From Bdellovibrionales bacterium (GTDB lineage Bacteria; Bdellovibrionota; Bdellovibrionia; Bdellovibrionales; UBA1609), in the NCBI GenBank assembly GCA_019695175.1, contig JAIBAM010000007.1, forward strand, positions 28,839 through 92,838: DNA of 64,000 bases, written 5' to 3'. The translations under genes were made by a program, and so were the position numbers. The notes beneath the pieces were generated by a model. The model did not search any database and was not told where the DNA came from. It saw nothing but the letters and a program-made list of their open reading frames with translations. Below, piece after piece: positions 1 to 9,187 of the stretch (positions are counted from its first letter, which is position 1; each line of letters begins with the position of its first letter).

Positions 1-1177
1 TAACTGGAGGGTCTTTTTGTTTGCTATACAGCTTTTCTAAAAATTCAATGCCATTCACTTCGGGCATGTGAATATCTAAAGTCATGACGTCATAATGTTG
101 TAGATTTAGTTTTTGACGCGCTTCGTTGCCGTTTCCAGCCAAGTCAACACCCAGGCAATTCGAGTCTGAGGAAAATATTTTACTTAGTAACATTTGAATT
201 GTAGGTGAATCATCCACGCACAAAACCCGATACTTGGGATCACTTGTTTGTGGGATTAAAGAACCTTTCGTGGTCGATTTTTTTTCAAAGCTTTGGAAGA
301 CTATACTGGAAGAGGAGGTTTCCTTAGAGGGATCTATCTTTTGATAACAAGAAGGACTGACGTTAGTCATTGGCCAATCCGAAAACCGCAAAGGTTCAGA
401 TGCGCCTGAAATTAAAAGTCCCCGTGGTGAAACTCTCTGGGCCAAATGAAGGGCGATGGATTTCACTTTATCCTCAGTGAAATAAATAAATACATTTCGG
501 CAAAATATGATGTCAAATGGGTCAGGATGGGAAAGATCCCATTTATTTAAATTAAGTAAATTATGAGTTTCAAAGTGAGTGTTGATTTTGAGTTTTGGAT
601 GAACAGCAGCAAATTCTTTGATAGGTCCTGTTCCTTTTTTCCAAAAACGATTCAAATAGATTTTGGGAATTGAATTCACCTCTTGCAAAGAGTAAACACC
701 ATTTTGAGCATGGGAGATGGATTCTTGATCGATATCAGTGCCATAAATTTTGTAGGGGATGCCAAATTTTTGAAATAAATGAAAGTCTAAAAACATGGCT
801 AAAGAATAGACTTCTTGTCCACGACTGCAGGCGGCGGACCATACGCGAACGGGGATTTTACGGTTTTGAAACCGTTCTTTTATAAACTCTATTTCGTCTT
901 GGATCCATTTTTCCACAGCTTCAAAATGGAGGTACTCTCTGAAAAAGAATGTGTGGTGGGTTGTCATGAGACTTTGCAAGAACTCACGCTCACTTGGTTC
1001 ATTTTTTTGAAAATAGGCCCAATAGTCCTGCATGCCGGAAAAGCCAAACTTTAAAAGATGACTTCGGATTCTGGATTCAAGCATGGGAAAATTTTTTTCG
1101 AGCACGGAATTTCCCGTTTCTTCCCGTACAATTTGAGCCAAACGATGGAGATCATTTTTATTTACAACGAAAAACAT
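1..1177 (-). CDS. CheR methyltransferase fused to a receiver domain (CheB-like), 3' end cut by window
   Basis: The gene runs off the left edge; about 392 codons are visible, from ATG at 1177. Residues about 1-265 read as a CheR S-adenosylmethionine-dependent glutamate methyltransferase, with the SAM-binding signature VWSAACSRGQEVYSLAM and the later stretch FDIIFCRNVFIYF. After a Ser/Thr-rich linker comes a receiver domain from about residue 316: acidic pair in VLCVDDSPT (codons 320-322) and the phospho-acceptor Asp in TLDIHMPEV (codon 368). CheB proteins begin with such a receiver, so a CheR-CheB fusion with its methylesterase outside the window is likely; a CheR-REC protein without methylesterase is the alternative. 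The start codon follows the TAA stop of the upstream MCP gene with no gap, so the two are probably translationally coupled. Role: adaptive methylation of the neighbouring chemoreceptor. Confidence 0.85.
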   Translation of the reverse strand, partial: MFFVVNKNDLHRLAQIVREETGNSVLEKNFPMLESRIRSHLLKFGFSGMQDYWAYFQKNEPSEREFLQSLMTTHHTFFFREYLHFEAVEKWIQDEIEFIKERFQNRKIPVRVWSAACSRGQEVYSLAMFLDFHLFQKFGIPYKIYGTDIDQESISHAQNGVYSLQEVNSIPKIYLNRFWKKGTGPIKEFAAVHPKLKINTHFETHNLLNLNKWDLSHPDPFDIIFCRNVFIYFTEDKVKSIALHLAQRVSPRGLLISGASEPLRFSDWPMTNVSPSCYQKIDPSKETSSSSIVFQSFEKKSTTKGSLIPQTSDPKYRVLCVDDSPTIQMLLSKIFSSDSNCLGVDLAGNGNEARQKLNLQHYDVMTLDIHMPEVNGIEFLEKLYSKQKDPPV

Positions 1178-3358
1178 TTAAAATTCCTCAAACTTTGGAT
1201 CGTCCCCTGAAGGTATAGAAGAGGAACCAGAGGCTTTTTTAGAAATACCATTGCTGTAGTGAGCCTTGATATTTTTGCTACGAATCTCTGAGTTTGATCT
1301 CATGGGAAGGGAAATGACCTGACCTGTGTTGCTTGGGTGTGGTTCAGTGCTTTTCTTTCGCAGAGGAACGTTTAGTTTTTTAACTCCATCTACAAATACA
1401 ATCAGTCGATCTACGGCGTTGGTAAGAGTTCCGGCTTCTGAATTTAAGTTTTCTGCTTGAGCGGAACTTTGTTGTGCTACGGCTGAGTTTTGTTGTGTGA
1501 CTTGATCCAGTTGGGAAATAGCTTTGTTGATTTCTTGAATCCCTTGAGATTGCTCCTTGGAGGCCTGGGTGATTTCGGCAATCATAAGTGCAATTGTTCG
1601 AGCATTTTCAGTGATTTCATTCAGGGATTTTTGGCATTTTTGGGCTGTAAACTGTCCCATGGCAATTTTGTCTTTACCAACTTCAATTAGTCGATCTACT
1701 TTATTTTTTGTTTGTTCAACAATGGAGTTTACTTTTTTTATTGAATCGGAAAGCATATTAGTAATTTCTTTTGCAGCATTCCCACTCATTTGAGCTAAGT
1801 TTCCTACTTCTTCCGCCACAACAGCAAACCCTTTGCCGTGCTCTCCAGCACGAGCGGCTTCCACTGAAGCGTTAAATGAGAGAAGTTTTGTTTGAAAAAC
1901 AATTTCATTGATGACGTTGGTTTTAGTTCCAATTTCAGAAATGATTTTGACAATTTCACCAAATTCACGATTGCTTGATTCCATTTGTTTTAAAACTTCC
2001 TCATTTGTTTGTTTGATATCACCAATCGCAACTAACATTTCATTGACGCTTTTGGAGCCCTCCTCAGAAACCTTTTGATTGGTATCCACCGCATTTTTAG
2101 TTTTGGCGGCAGATTCTGCATTTTGACTGACCATGGCGGAGATCTCTTCAACGGAGGCCATGGTTTCTTGCAAGCTTGCGGCTTGTTCTGTCGTTGCTTC
2201 ACTGAGCTCTGTGGCAGAGGAAGCGCTCTGGGCCGAAGCTCCCGAAACTTGTTGACTGGATTGTTTGAGGATAGAAACAATGACTCGCATATTTCTAATA
2301 AGATATCTAATAAAAAACCAAGCTAAACTTAAAGAGATGAAGACAGCGAAAAGACTGATCACACTGGATTTGGTTTTAGATTGTTGAATGGTATCCATTC
2401 TTTTTTTTAAGAGGAGATCTAATTCTTCTACGGATTGATTCCAATAGCTAAAGCTTTCATTTAAAGCTTGGTTGGAAATTTGAATAAATTTTTCTGTTGT
2501 TTCGATTTTTCCTTGGGAGAGATTATCAATTGTGGAAATTAAGTTATTAAAGGAAACTAAAAATTTTTGGTGAACGGGAGCCAACTTACTTTCTAGAGTT
2601 TCTGATTTTCCATAAAAATTTGCATCTTCATTCAGTGTAGTTTGAAAGTCAGCTTTAACTCTTTCTAAATCCACATCAGTCATCATGGATTTAATGACGC
2701 TGGCCCGTATTTGTTCTTGAGTGGTTAATGTTCTTTTTCTAATAAGTGGTTCCATTTCGATGATGGCACTTTGAATGCGATCTTGTATTTGAGGTAAAGC
2801 TAGTAGAGTTAAATCCATTAAATAATAACTGTCTAAGTCAGGATCTAAAATTAGATTACTGGTATCTCCCAGGTGAGTGATCATGTTTCTTAGGTCAGAG
2901 ATCAGATGGGAATGAAGTTCATTGCTTTCTTGGGGCTTAAGTTCAGAAAGTTTTTCTTTCAGTTCATTCCACTCCTTGGCAAAAATACTAATCTTGTAAT
3001 GTTCCCTTTTTCGACTTTGCAATCCTAAATCTGTAAACTGCAAATTGATTCCAACGGAGGCGTCAATTTGTTTGACTTCATTTAAGGCTGCATCTACTTG
3101 TGCTGCAAAATCAACAATTTCTGTTTGTATTGATTTTTCACCATTAAGTAATCTTTGTGCGAGAATGCGATGGTGCATCAATCCATAAAGAGTTTTTTCG
3201 ATCGGTTTTTGGTAGGAGTTTCCCAGGGCTTCTTTTGTCGCAAAATCAATGGGTTCGTTCTTTGCTGCTACTAGCATGTAAAGCACATAGGCCGTGATGC
3301 TTACGAATAAAATAAGTAATGCTGAAAATCTTTGTGCTAGTGATAATTTGATACTCAT
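1178..3358 (-). CDS. Methyl-accepting chemotaxis protein
   Basis: This is a 726-residue transmembrane chemoreceptor. A membrane segment at about residues 11-32 and a second near 330-350 enclose a roughly 300-residue, mostly helical periplasmic sensor region. The cytoplasmic coiled coil carries the highly conserved MCP hairpin tip ([20 protein letters not shown] followed by [12 protein letters not shown]), which binds CheA and CheW. I do not see a HAMP domain between the second membrane segment and the signalling helices: the chain goes almost directly from the membrane into Ser/Ala/Gln-rich helical repeats. Long C-terminal tail. It lies in an operon behind cheW (34-nt gap) and immediately before cheR, so it is probably the dedicated receptor of this cluster. 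Ligand unknown. Confidence 0.93.
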   Translation of the reverse strand: MSIKLSLAQRFSALLILFVSITAYVLYMLVAAKNEPIDFATKEALGNSYQKPIEKTLYGLMHHRILAQRLLNGEKSIQTEIVDFAAQVDAALNEVKQIDASVGINLQFTDLGLQSRKREHYKISIFAKEWNELKEKLSELKPQESNELHSHLISDLRNMITHLGDTSNLILDPDLDSYYLMDLTLLALPQIQDRIQSAIIEMEPLIRKRTLTTQEQIRASVIKSMMTDVDLERVKADFQTTLNEDANFYGKSETLESKLAPVHQKFLVSFNNLISTIDNLSQGKIETTEKFIQISNQALNESFSYWNQSVEELDLLLKKRMDTIQQSKTKSSVISLFAVFISLSLAWFFIRYLIRNMRVIVSILKQSSQQVSGASAQSASSATELSEATTEQAASLQETMASVEEISAMVSQNAESAAKTKNAVDTNQKVSEEGSKSVNEMLVAIGDIKQTNEEVLKQMESSNREFGEIVKIISEIGTKTNVINEIVFQTKLLSFNASVEAARAGEHGKGFAVVAEEVGNLAQMSGNAAKEITNMLSDSIKKVNSIVEQTKNKVDRLIEVGKDKIAMGQFTAQKCQKSLNEITENARTIALMIAEITQASKEQSQGIQEINKAISQLDQVTQQNSAVAQQSSAQAENLNSEAGTLTNAVDRLIVFVDGVKKLNVPLRKKSTEPHPSNTGQVISLPMRSNSEIRSKNIKAHYSNGISKKASGSSSIPSGDDPKFEEF

Positions 3359-3392
3359 AACAATCTCCTCAAGCTGCAGGGTAAATAGTTTT

Positions 3393-3839
3393 TTATGTAT
3401 TTAATTCTAATAATTTTTCTATATTAATAGTCATGACCAGTCCTTCTTCATTTTGTATGACACAATCAATATATTGACTGGAGGGCTCCTCTTTTTTTAA
3501 AGGGGCAGGACTGATTTTGTCACTTTCGGTGTAGAGAACCTTTGTGACTTCATCCACAATCATTCCCACGTTAACACCGTTTTTCTCTATAACAATCACC
3601 ACTTCGTTGGGTTTATTTTTTTTTTGCTGTGAGTGAGGGTTGAGTTTTTTAGCAACGTTAAAAACTCCCACAATTTGACCTCTTAAATTTATCATACCCT
3701 CAAAATGGGGTGGCATATTTGGGATATGAGTTGTGTCAGGTTTTGGAAGTACCTCTCGAACGTTTAAGAGTGGCACAGCGAAGAAGATCTCGCCTAAACG
3801 AAACTCCATAAAACGACCGTCAGTTTTGGATTTGTTCAT
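3393..3839 (-). CDS. cheW: CheW-type coupling protein
   Basis: A 148-residue single-domain CheW protein. The order [21 protein letters not shown], then [22 protein letters not shown], then [15 protein letters not shown] is the usual CheW/SH3-like fold pattern. CheW bridges the CheA kinase (through its P5 domain) and the MCP tip in cytoplasmic receptor arrays. Its ATG overlaps the TGA stop of the upstream cheA part (ATGA), indicating translational coupling, and the MCP gene follows 34 nt later. Full length for the family; nothing appears to be missing. Confidence 0.92.
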   Translation of the reverse strand: MNKSKTDGRFMEFRLGEIFFAVPLLNVREVLPKPDTTHIPNMPPHFEGMINLRGQIVGVFNVAKKLNPHSQQKKNKPNEVVIVIEKNGVNVGMIVDEVTKVLYTESDKISPAPLKKEEPSSQYIDCVIQNEEGLVMTINIEKLLELNT

Positions 3840-5068
3840 GCGACGACTCCAGGATTATTATTTTTATTCAAAGGATTTATTTTTCCGCTTAACAATTCTG
3901 CTGGGTTTACGATGAGTGCGGGTCGCCCATCTCCCAAAACACAGCTTCCAATCCATCCTTTTTGTGGTTTAATCCCATTACCAAAGGGTTTAATGACAAT
4001 TTGTTGCGAGCGCTGGATTTCATCGACTGACACAGCCATAAACTGTTCATCAGATTTCACTACAAGCGCTGTTCCACTGGAGTTGATTGTGTCTTTGTTC
4101 CCCAGTGTGGATTCCAGTGAAAAAAGCGGGATCACATTTCCACGCAACTTAAAACAAGAACCTATCCCAACCTGTTCTGAAAAAATTTGTTGGGATTTAA
4201 GATTGATCGTTTCATGAACCTGACTGAGAGGAATAACATAACGATTTTTTTCCGTGGTGACTATCATGCCTTCAATGACAGCCAATGACAGTGGAATACG
4301 CAAACGAAAAACACTGCCCTGACCAAGAGTTGAAAAAACCTCAACATGGCCACCAATGTTTTCAACATTGGTTTTAACGACATCCATTCCCACACCTCTT
4401 CCACTGACTTCGCTGGTTTCTGATTTTGTGGAAAAACCTGGATGGAAAATTAAATGGATTAATTGCTTTTCTGTAAAGCTTTGGTTCTCATTGATAATAT
4501 TTTTTTCCAAAGCCTTTGTTCTAAGAATTTCGCTATTGATTCCTTTACCGTCGTCTTGAATTTGAACAACTAAAAAGTTTCCTTCGTTTAAAAATGAAAG
4601 GGTGATTTGTCCCCGTTTGTTTTTTCCATTAAGTTCCCTTTCAGTAGGCATTTCCACACCATGGTCCACACCGTTGCGGAGAATGTGAATCAGGGGATCT
4701 ACAAGATTATCCAGAACTGATTTGTCTACAAACATTTGTTCGCCGATGATATTGAGCTTTACCTCTTTGTTTAAAAGGTTTGCTGTATCTCGAACCACTC
4801 TCTGTAATTTTTGTATTAGAGGTTTAACTGGAAGCATACGTAGTCCCATGGACAAACTTTGAATAGCTTTGGCAAGTTTTACAGCTTGACGAATGGAGAC
4901 TTGTAACGGAACTGATTCGAATTCCAAAGATTGTTGCTGAATGACAGAATTGAGCACAATAAGTTCGCCAACATAATCGTTTAACAGATCAATTCTGGAT
5001 AAACTGACCCGAATGATCTCATCATCCTTGGAGTTTGAACTTTGATCAGAATTTTGAGCACTTTGCAT
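3836..5068 (-). CDS. cheA: CheA histidine kinase, C-terminal part (dimerisation, ATPase and CheW-like domains)
   Basis: A 410-residue open frame carrying the P3-P4-P5 portion of CheA. A dimerisation region (SRIDLLNDYVGELIVLNSV) comes first, then the HATPase with N-box (HILRNGVDHGVE), G1 box (DDGKG) and G2 box (GRGVGMDVV), then a CheW-like P5 domain. It has no phosphorylatable HPt domain; that is encoded just upstream in a different frame (5098-5646). Reading this frame backwards from the ATG stays open across the C-run at 5130-5136, giving a natural Pro-rich linker. One extra base in that run would join both parts into a single protein of about 603 residues. No P2 (CheY/CheB-binding) domain is evident. 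The ATG at 5068 is therefore probably an internal methionine, not a true start. Confidence 0.85.
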   Translation of the reverse strand: MQSAQNSDQSSNSKDDEIIRVSLSRIDLLNDYVGELIVLNSVIQQQSLEFESVPLQVSIRQAVKLAKAIQSLSMGLRMLPVKPLIQKLQRVVRDTANLLNKEVKLNIIGEQMFVDKSVLDNLVDPLIHILRNGVDHGVEMPTERELNGKNKRGQITLSFLNEGNFLVVQIQDDGKGINSEILRTKALEKNIINENQSFTEKQLIHLIFHPGFSTKSETSEVSGRGVGMDVVKTNVENIGGHVEVFSTLGQGSVFRLRIPLSLAVIEGMIVTTEKNRYVIPLSQVHETINLKSQQIFSEQVGIGSCFKLRGNVIPLFSLESTLGNKDTINSSGTALVVKSDEQFMAVSVDEIQRSQQIVIKPFGNGIKPQKGWIGSCVLGDGRPALIVNPAELLSGKINPLNKNNNPGVVA

Positions 5069-5097
5069 TGAATGCTGAATACTTTGATCTGACAGTG

Positions 5098-5646
5098 TTA
5101 AGTTTTCAACTGGAGTTTTTGGTACTTCTGGGGGGGAGTTGGTGAAGGGCTTTCGAAAAAAAAATCACTAGCCATGGGAACATTAGGACTGAGTGGTGAA
5201 GTGGTGTTCCTGGGGGCTAATTCTAAAGTTGATTCCAATGGATGTTGCAGAGGATTTTTTAGACCTTCCAGCCATAATTTGAACTCAGAGAGCATTTCAG
5301 AATTATTAAAAGTTGCAGTGAGGTTTTCTTTTAAAGCTAACAACATTTCAATCAATCGATCGTTAGAACGGAGCAAGAGGGTGATGAGTGGAGAACACAA
5401 TTTAATTTCATCATTTTTTATTTTGAGTACAAGACTTTCCAACTGATGAGTAAACTCAGCAATATCTCCAAACCCAACGGCACGAGATCCCCCTTTAAGA
5501 TTATGTGCCAATCTAAAAATTTTATCTAAAAGGGGTTTGGAATCCTTTGAAGCTTCAAGTTCCATAAAAGAACTTTCCACCTCTTCCAGATTTATCAGAG
5601 CTTCATTTAAAAATTCTTTTTTTATTTCCAGCTCAAAGTCGTCCAC
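5098..5646 (-). CDS. cheA: CheA histidine kinase, N-terminal HPt part (frame broken from the rest)
   Basis: A 182-residue frame from GTG at 5646, first gene of the chemosensory operon. Residues 1-110 form an HPt (P1) domain with the phospho-acceptor His48 in LAHNLKGGSRAVGFG, matching the usual CheA context and even the position known from E. coli. After residue 130 it becomes a Pro/Ser/Thr-rich linker and ends shortly after a run of seven C (coding strand; + strand 5130-5136). The downstream kinase frame is offset so that one inserted base restores a continuous cheA. A T9 run just upstream on the coding strand (+ strand 5156-5164) is a second possible slip site. Alternatives are sequencing error, transcriptional slippage, or a genuinely split kinase phosphorylating HPt in trans. 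Confidence 0.85.
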   Translation of the reverse strand: MDDFELEIKKEFLNEALINLEEVESSFMELEASKDSKPLLDKIFRLAHNLKGGSRAVGFGDIAEFTHQLESLVLKIKNDEIKLCSPLITLLLRSNDRLIEMLLALKENLTATFNNSEMLSEFKLWLEGLKNPLQHPLESTLELAPRNTTSPLSPNVPMASDFFFESPSPTPPQKYQKLQLKT

Positions 5647-5951
5647 TTTTTTTCCAGTTTATTTCAACAAGTTAAATAGCTCATTTTTTGTACCATCACC
5701 CTCATTACTTTTCGGAGCTCTTAATTTTGATACGTACTGTACTTAAGTATAGATTTTTGTTTATGAATTGAATTTGATGATTTCAAAAGGCAGGAGAAAG
5801 AAGAGTCTAAATTTAAAGTCCCAACTGCGTTCTACTTTTGTATAGTAAATAAAATAATAATTTTCATAAGATAGCGATCAACGCTATGCTTTTACTTCGG
5901 ATCAGTGTTTCGGTCTCACATGATTATTTTTTGAGGGGGGGCTAAATCTCT
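5647..5951. other. Divergent intergenic region between cheA and a porin gene
   Basis: AT-rich region of 305 nt that must hold promoters in both directions; I could not pin down convincing -35/-10 pairs. It contains two small palindromes: TACTTAAGTA at 5740-5749 and a hairpin ATAGCG-ATCAA-CGCTAT at 5871-5887. A G-rich ribosome binding site (GAGGGGGGG, ending at 5941) precedes the porin ATG. Confidence 0.5.
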
Positions 5952-7538
5952 ATGAGAATCAATTTATTTTATTTCCCACTGTGTCTATCTCTTAACTTGT
6001 GGGCGGGTAACTCTTTTGCAAAAACGCAATACAATGAAGAGAAAAAATGTGGTTCCGCCCAGGTTCTTTCTGGGGACACCTGTTCTAACGTGAAAGTGCA
6101 ATTTTATTTTGAAGGGTGCAATTTAAAATTGGAACCTCAGGTTGCAAAGCAAGTGATTTGTGATCAAACAACAATTAAAGCTAGAATCCAAGAAGGGAAC
6201 TATCGTGTGGAGGCACGGTTTGAAAAAACAAAAAACGGATGGGGTAATGTTGACTGGAAACCCTTAGGAGCTGTGACTCTTTATCGGGCTGCAAAACCTG
6301 AGACCAAAGTGACAATGCTTCCCATTCATGAGCCCTTACAAACAAGAACTCCGGCAATGAACAATTCAATTCCTGAAACTACGAGTGCTAAGAACTCTCA
6401 AAATTTAATGGTGGACCAAAAAGATTTAGATTCCTCCTCTAAAATAGCAGCAACAGAATCTGCTCCGGTAACTGCGAAAACTAAATTGGAAACTCAAGTG
6501 TCGTCGGAGTCAATAAAAAATAGCAAACCTACAGCCGCCTCATATAAATTTGGGGGGTTCGCAGACCTAAGATATTCCAATTTCAATGCTAAGGACAATC
6601 CCAGTGAGGGCACGACCAGTAAAGATGATACGGGATTCATTCTTGAGGACGGTGCTTTTTATGGAACTTACAATAAGGAAAATGTCTCCGTTTTTCTTGA
6701 TGTGGCCTTTCGTCGCAAAAAAAAATTGGATTATGATACCTCAGCAACTCAAAGAAATATATCTTCTACCAGTGATTTTGCGTTGGGAGTGGATAAATCC
6801 CAATTATATTTAAAGTATAAATTGGGTTCACACTTCTCCGTTGATTTTGGTCAATTTGATACAATTTATGGTGTGGAATTAAACGATTCTAAAGATCGGA
6901 TTTTTGGAAAAACAGGAATTGTTTATGATTACACCTTACCTGTAACCCATACTGGGGTGATGGCTGAGTACACTCAAGCTGGTTACTTTGCCAAAACTTT
7001 TTTAGCAAATCCCAACAATAGGGGGTCCCTTGGTTCCGGTGATGGTCGCATGGAGTACGGAGCTGTTGTGGGATATGGGAACGATTTTATTCATGGTCAG
7101 GTCGGTTACATGGCACGTACTTTAACCAATGCTGCAGAAACAGGTGTTTCCACGCGCTCGTTATTTGATGTGATAGTGGGTACAACATTAGGGTCCTTCG
7201 CATTGGATTTGGAATTCAACCAGGTTAGAGATCCCCATAAAAATACATTAACAAGTTTGGACTCTACAGATCGGGAAGATGCAGGGCAGGGGATGCTGGC
7301 TCTTGCTTCCTATAAATTCAGTGAAGATTTTTTGATGGGAGTACGGTACGAGTCGGTTAAAAATGATCCGGGCGTGGTGAGTCTTTCGAAAATGGACTCC
7401 TATGGTGGGAGTCTTCACTATAAGTTAAGTTCAGATTTGGAACTCCGTTCGGAGTACATTAGTTACAGAGGTAAAAATGTATCCGATGTAACTTGGACCG
7501 ACACTCGATTTAGTTTGGGCGCGCTTCTTTTGTTTTAG
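5952..7538 (+). CDS. Outer-membrane beta-barrel porin (OmpL/BBP2-like) with N-terminal extra domain
   Basis: A 528-residue exported protein. Residues 1-23 are a signal peptide ending in SFA. Residues about 30-115 form a small domain with four Cys (likely two disulfides) and aromatic strands; a Ser/Thr/Lys-rich linker follows to about residue 195. The rest is a beta-barrel beginning SYKFGGFADLRYSNF and ending in Phe after alternating strands (FSLGALLLF), a typical outer-membrane assembly signal. The stretch VDFGQFDTIYGVELNDSKD resembles the 'GxFxTxxGxE' part of the BBP2/OmpL porin family. Likely a diffusion channel; substrate unknown. Strong ribosome binding site; single gene, convergent with mrp. 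Confidence 0.75.
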   Translation: MRINLFYFPLCLSLNLWAGNSFAKTQYNEEKKCGSAQVLSGDTCSNVKVQFYFEGCNLKLEPQVAKQVICDQTTIKARIQEGNYRVEARFEKTKNGWGNVDWKPLGAVTLYRAAKPETKVTMLPIHEPLQTRTPAMNNSIPETTSAKNSQNLMVDQKDLDSSSKIAATESAPVTAKTKLETQVSSESIKNSKPTAASYKFGGFADLRYSNFNAKDNPSEGTTSKDDTGFILEDGAFYGTYNKENVSVFLDVAFRRKKKLDYDTSATQRNISSTSDFALGVDKSQLYLKYKLGSHFSVDFGQFDTIYGVELNDSKDRIFGKTGIVYDYTLPVTHTGVMAEYTQAGYFAKTFLANPNNRGSLGSGDGRMEYGAVVGYGNDFIHGQVGYMARTLTNAAETGVSTRSLFDVIVGTTLGSFALDLEFNQVRDPHKNTLTSLDSTDREDAGQGMLALASYKFSEDFLMGVRYESVKNDPGVVSLSKMDSYGGSLHYKLSSDLELRSEYISYRGKNVSDVTWTDTRFSLGALLLF

Positions 7539-7567
7539 GATTTAGGCGCAACATCTTTAAACAAAGC

Positions 7568-8380
7568 TTAGGACGCACCCATTTTTTTTACTAAATCTTC
7601 CGCAATTTTTTTAAAGATTTGTCCTTCATCAGATTGAGGTTGGGATTCCACAATGGGAATTCCAGCCTCTGAAGTCAGAGCTACATGGGGATGAAAAGGA
7701 ATTTGGGCCAGTTTTGAAATTTTTCTGGAATCAAGGAAGCTATCCAGTTCACCTTTTGGAAAAAGTTGAATCTTATCTGTTTGTTCATTTTGTGAAAGTC
7801 CTGAAGGGGGGATTTTCATAAAGGCCATGTTTTCAACGACACCTAATAACGGTATTTTTATTTTTTCAAACATGTCGATGGCTTTTTTTGCATCCATCAA
7901 TGCAAGATTTTGTGGAGTACAAATAACAATTCCACCGTGAAGTGGGACTTTTTGAGCTAGGGTTAGGGCTACATCTCCTGTTCCTGGTGGAAGGTCGACA
8001 ATAAGATAATCCAAGTGACCCCAATCCACGTCTTTGAAAAACTGATCCATAGCTTTAAATAACATGGGGCCACGCCAAATGACGGCGGAGTCTTCCTCGA
8101 TTAAAAATCCCATACTCATAAGTTTGACTCCGTACCTGACAATGGGAACCAACTGACCTTTCTCATTAACCGCTGGTTTGGTTCCCAATACACCAAAAAG
8201 ACGAGGGACGCTGGGACCATAAATGTCTGTATCCAGCAGCCCCACCTGTTTTCCCAAACTTCTTAAGGCCACCGAGAGATTAGCTGCCACAGTGCTTTTA
8301 CCGACACCACCCTTTCCAGAGCCTACGGCAATAATGTGTTGAATTCCTGGAACTGGGGTTTGGTGATCGAATGGATTCAT
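7568..8380 (-). CDS. mrp: Mrp/ApbC-family P-loop ATPase (iron-sulfur cluster carrier type)
   Basis: A 270-residue cytoplasmic MinD/Mrp-type ATPase. It has the deviant Walker A motif GSGKGGVGKST at about residues 21-31, followed by LLDTDIYGPSVPRLFG and the Mrp signature VIWRGPMLFKAMDQFF and LIVDLPPGTGDVALTL. Mrp proteins transfer Fe-S clusters using a CxxC pair close to the ENM motif. Here the matching region, GVVENMAFMKIPPSG, has no cysteine pair, and the usual N-terminal DUF59/MIP18 domain is also absent. The fold assignment is firm; cluster binding by the canonical cysteines is therefore doubtful. Monocistronic by appearance, convergent with the porin gene. Confidence 0.88.
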   Translation of the reverse strand: MNPFDHQTPVPGIQHIIAVGSGKGGVGKSTVAANLSVALRSLGKQVGLLDTDIYGPSVPRLFGVLGTKPAVNEKGQLVPIVRYGVKLMSMGFLIEEDSAVIWRGPMLFKAMDQFFKDVDWGHLDYLIVDLPPGTGDVALTLAQKVPLHGGIVICTPQNLALMDAKKAIDMFEKIKIPLLGVVENMAFMKIPPSGLSQNEQTDKIQLFPKGELDSFLDSRKISKLAQIPFHPHVALTSEAGIPIVESQPQSDEGQIFKKIAEDLVKKMGAS

Positions 8381-8544
8381 GAGTATCCTTTTGGTTTAGA
8401 CCTATTTGTTTGGGTTCTATGTATGCAACAATTTGGCAAAAAAGTCGCAGAAAAAATGTGATAACAAGGATTCCCTAGAAGTCCTTGGGGATTGTGCTTT
8501 ATATAGGACTTGATAACAGGTCTGGCAAAAGCTCATAATATATC

Positions 8545-8985
8545 ATGGGATTTTTAAATTTAGAAAATTTTTTGTGGTTTCAAGCAGGACTAGTTCTCTT
8601 CGCTCTGTTTTATTTATTTCGCAAAAATCGACCCCCTTTGATTCGGATGCGTTGGGGAAAAAGTACAGCTAAAGGTTTAGAGGGAAGTACTTTCTCCACA
8701 CAAGGTTGGAAAAAAAACTATTTGGAAAATGAGTTAAGGGCCTCATATGCCACCTCGGCAAAATCTCCTGAAAGTATGAGAAAAGTAATTAAGGAAAGAA
8801 ATCTAAATGTTTATTTTAATTATAATGGTCATTCGTGGGATGCGTTTGAAGCTTTAGGAATACCAGCCGGTAGCAGTATAACTATGGCTGAAGAGGCCTA
8901 CAATCAATTCAGTTCCAAAGGAGACCCCTCGGCCCAAGAGTTTTACTCCTGTGCTATGCAGGCCATTCGGAAGTTTCAAAAATAG
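8545..8985 (+). CDS. Small membrane-anchored protein with a possible degenerate J-like C-terminus
   Basis: A 146-residue protein with one N-terminal membrane segment (about residues 8-25, rich in Leu/Phe) followed by a basic stop-transfer stretch (RKNRPP). Family not recognised. The C-terminal 55 residues (WDAFEALGIPAGSSITMAEEAY, then an Ala/Gln helix) resemble helices I-II of a DnaJ J-domain, but the HPD tripeptide needed to stimulate Hsp70 is missing. This resemblance is a pattern judgement only. Located between mrp (divergent) and glyS. Confidence 0.7.
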   Translation: MGFLNLENFLWFQAGLVLFALFYLFRKNRPPLIRMRWGKSTAKGLEGSTFSTQGWKKNYLENELRASYATSAKSPESMRKVIKERNLNVYFNYNGHSWDAFEALGIPAGSSITMAEEAYNQFSSKGDPSAQEFYSCAMQAIRKFQK

Positions 8986-9187
8986 CTCTTCAAAACTATT
9001 TTTTATGACTTGTAATTGTCTTTAATCTTATTTGTTTTTAGCTTCTCAACTCTCGGAGAGGCGCATCTTCAAGCCGACTCTTAAAAAAATGGAATCTTGC
9101 ATATATGCACCATGGGATTTTTTACTGTTTTTCCTTCCCTTACTTCATGTTATGTTCTTGGTTTTTAATAAGAAACAAGGAGTTATT

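Noticed and set aside
9032..9187. N-terminal extension of glycyl-tRNA synthetase
   Set aside because: The extension is not family-like and a well-placed AAGGAG/GTG start lies at 9188.
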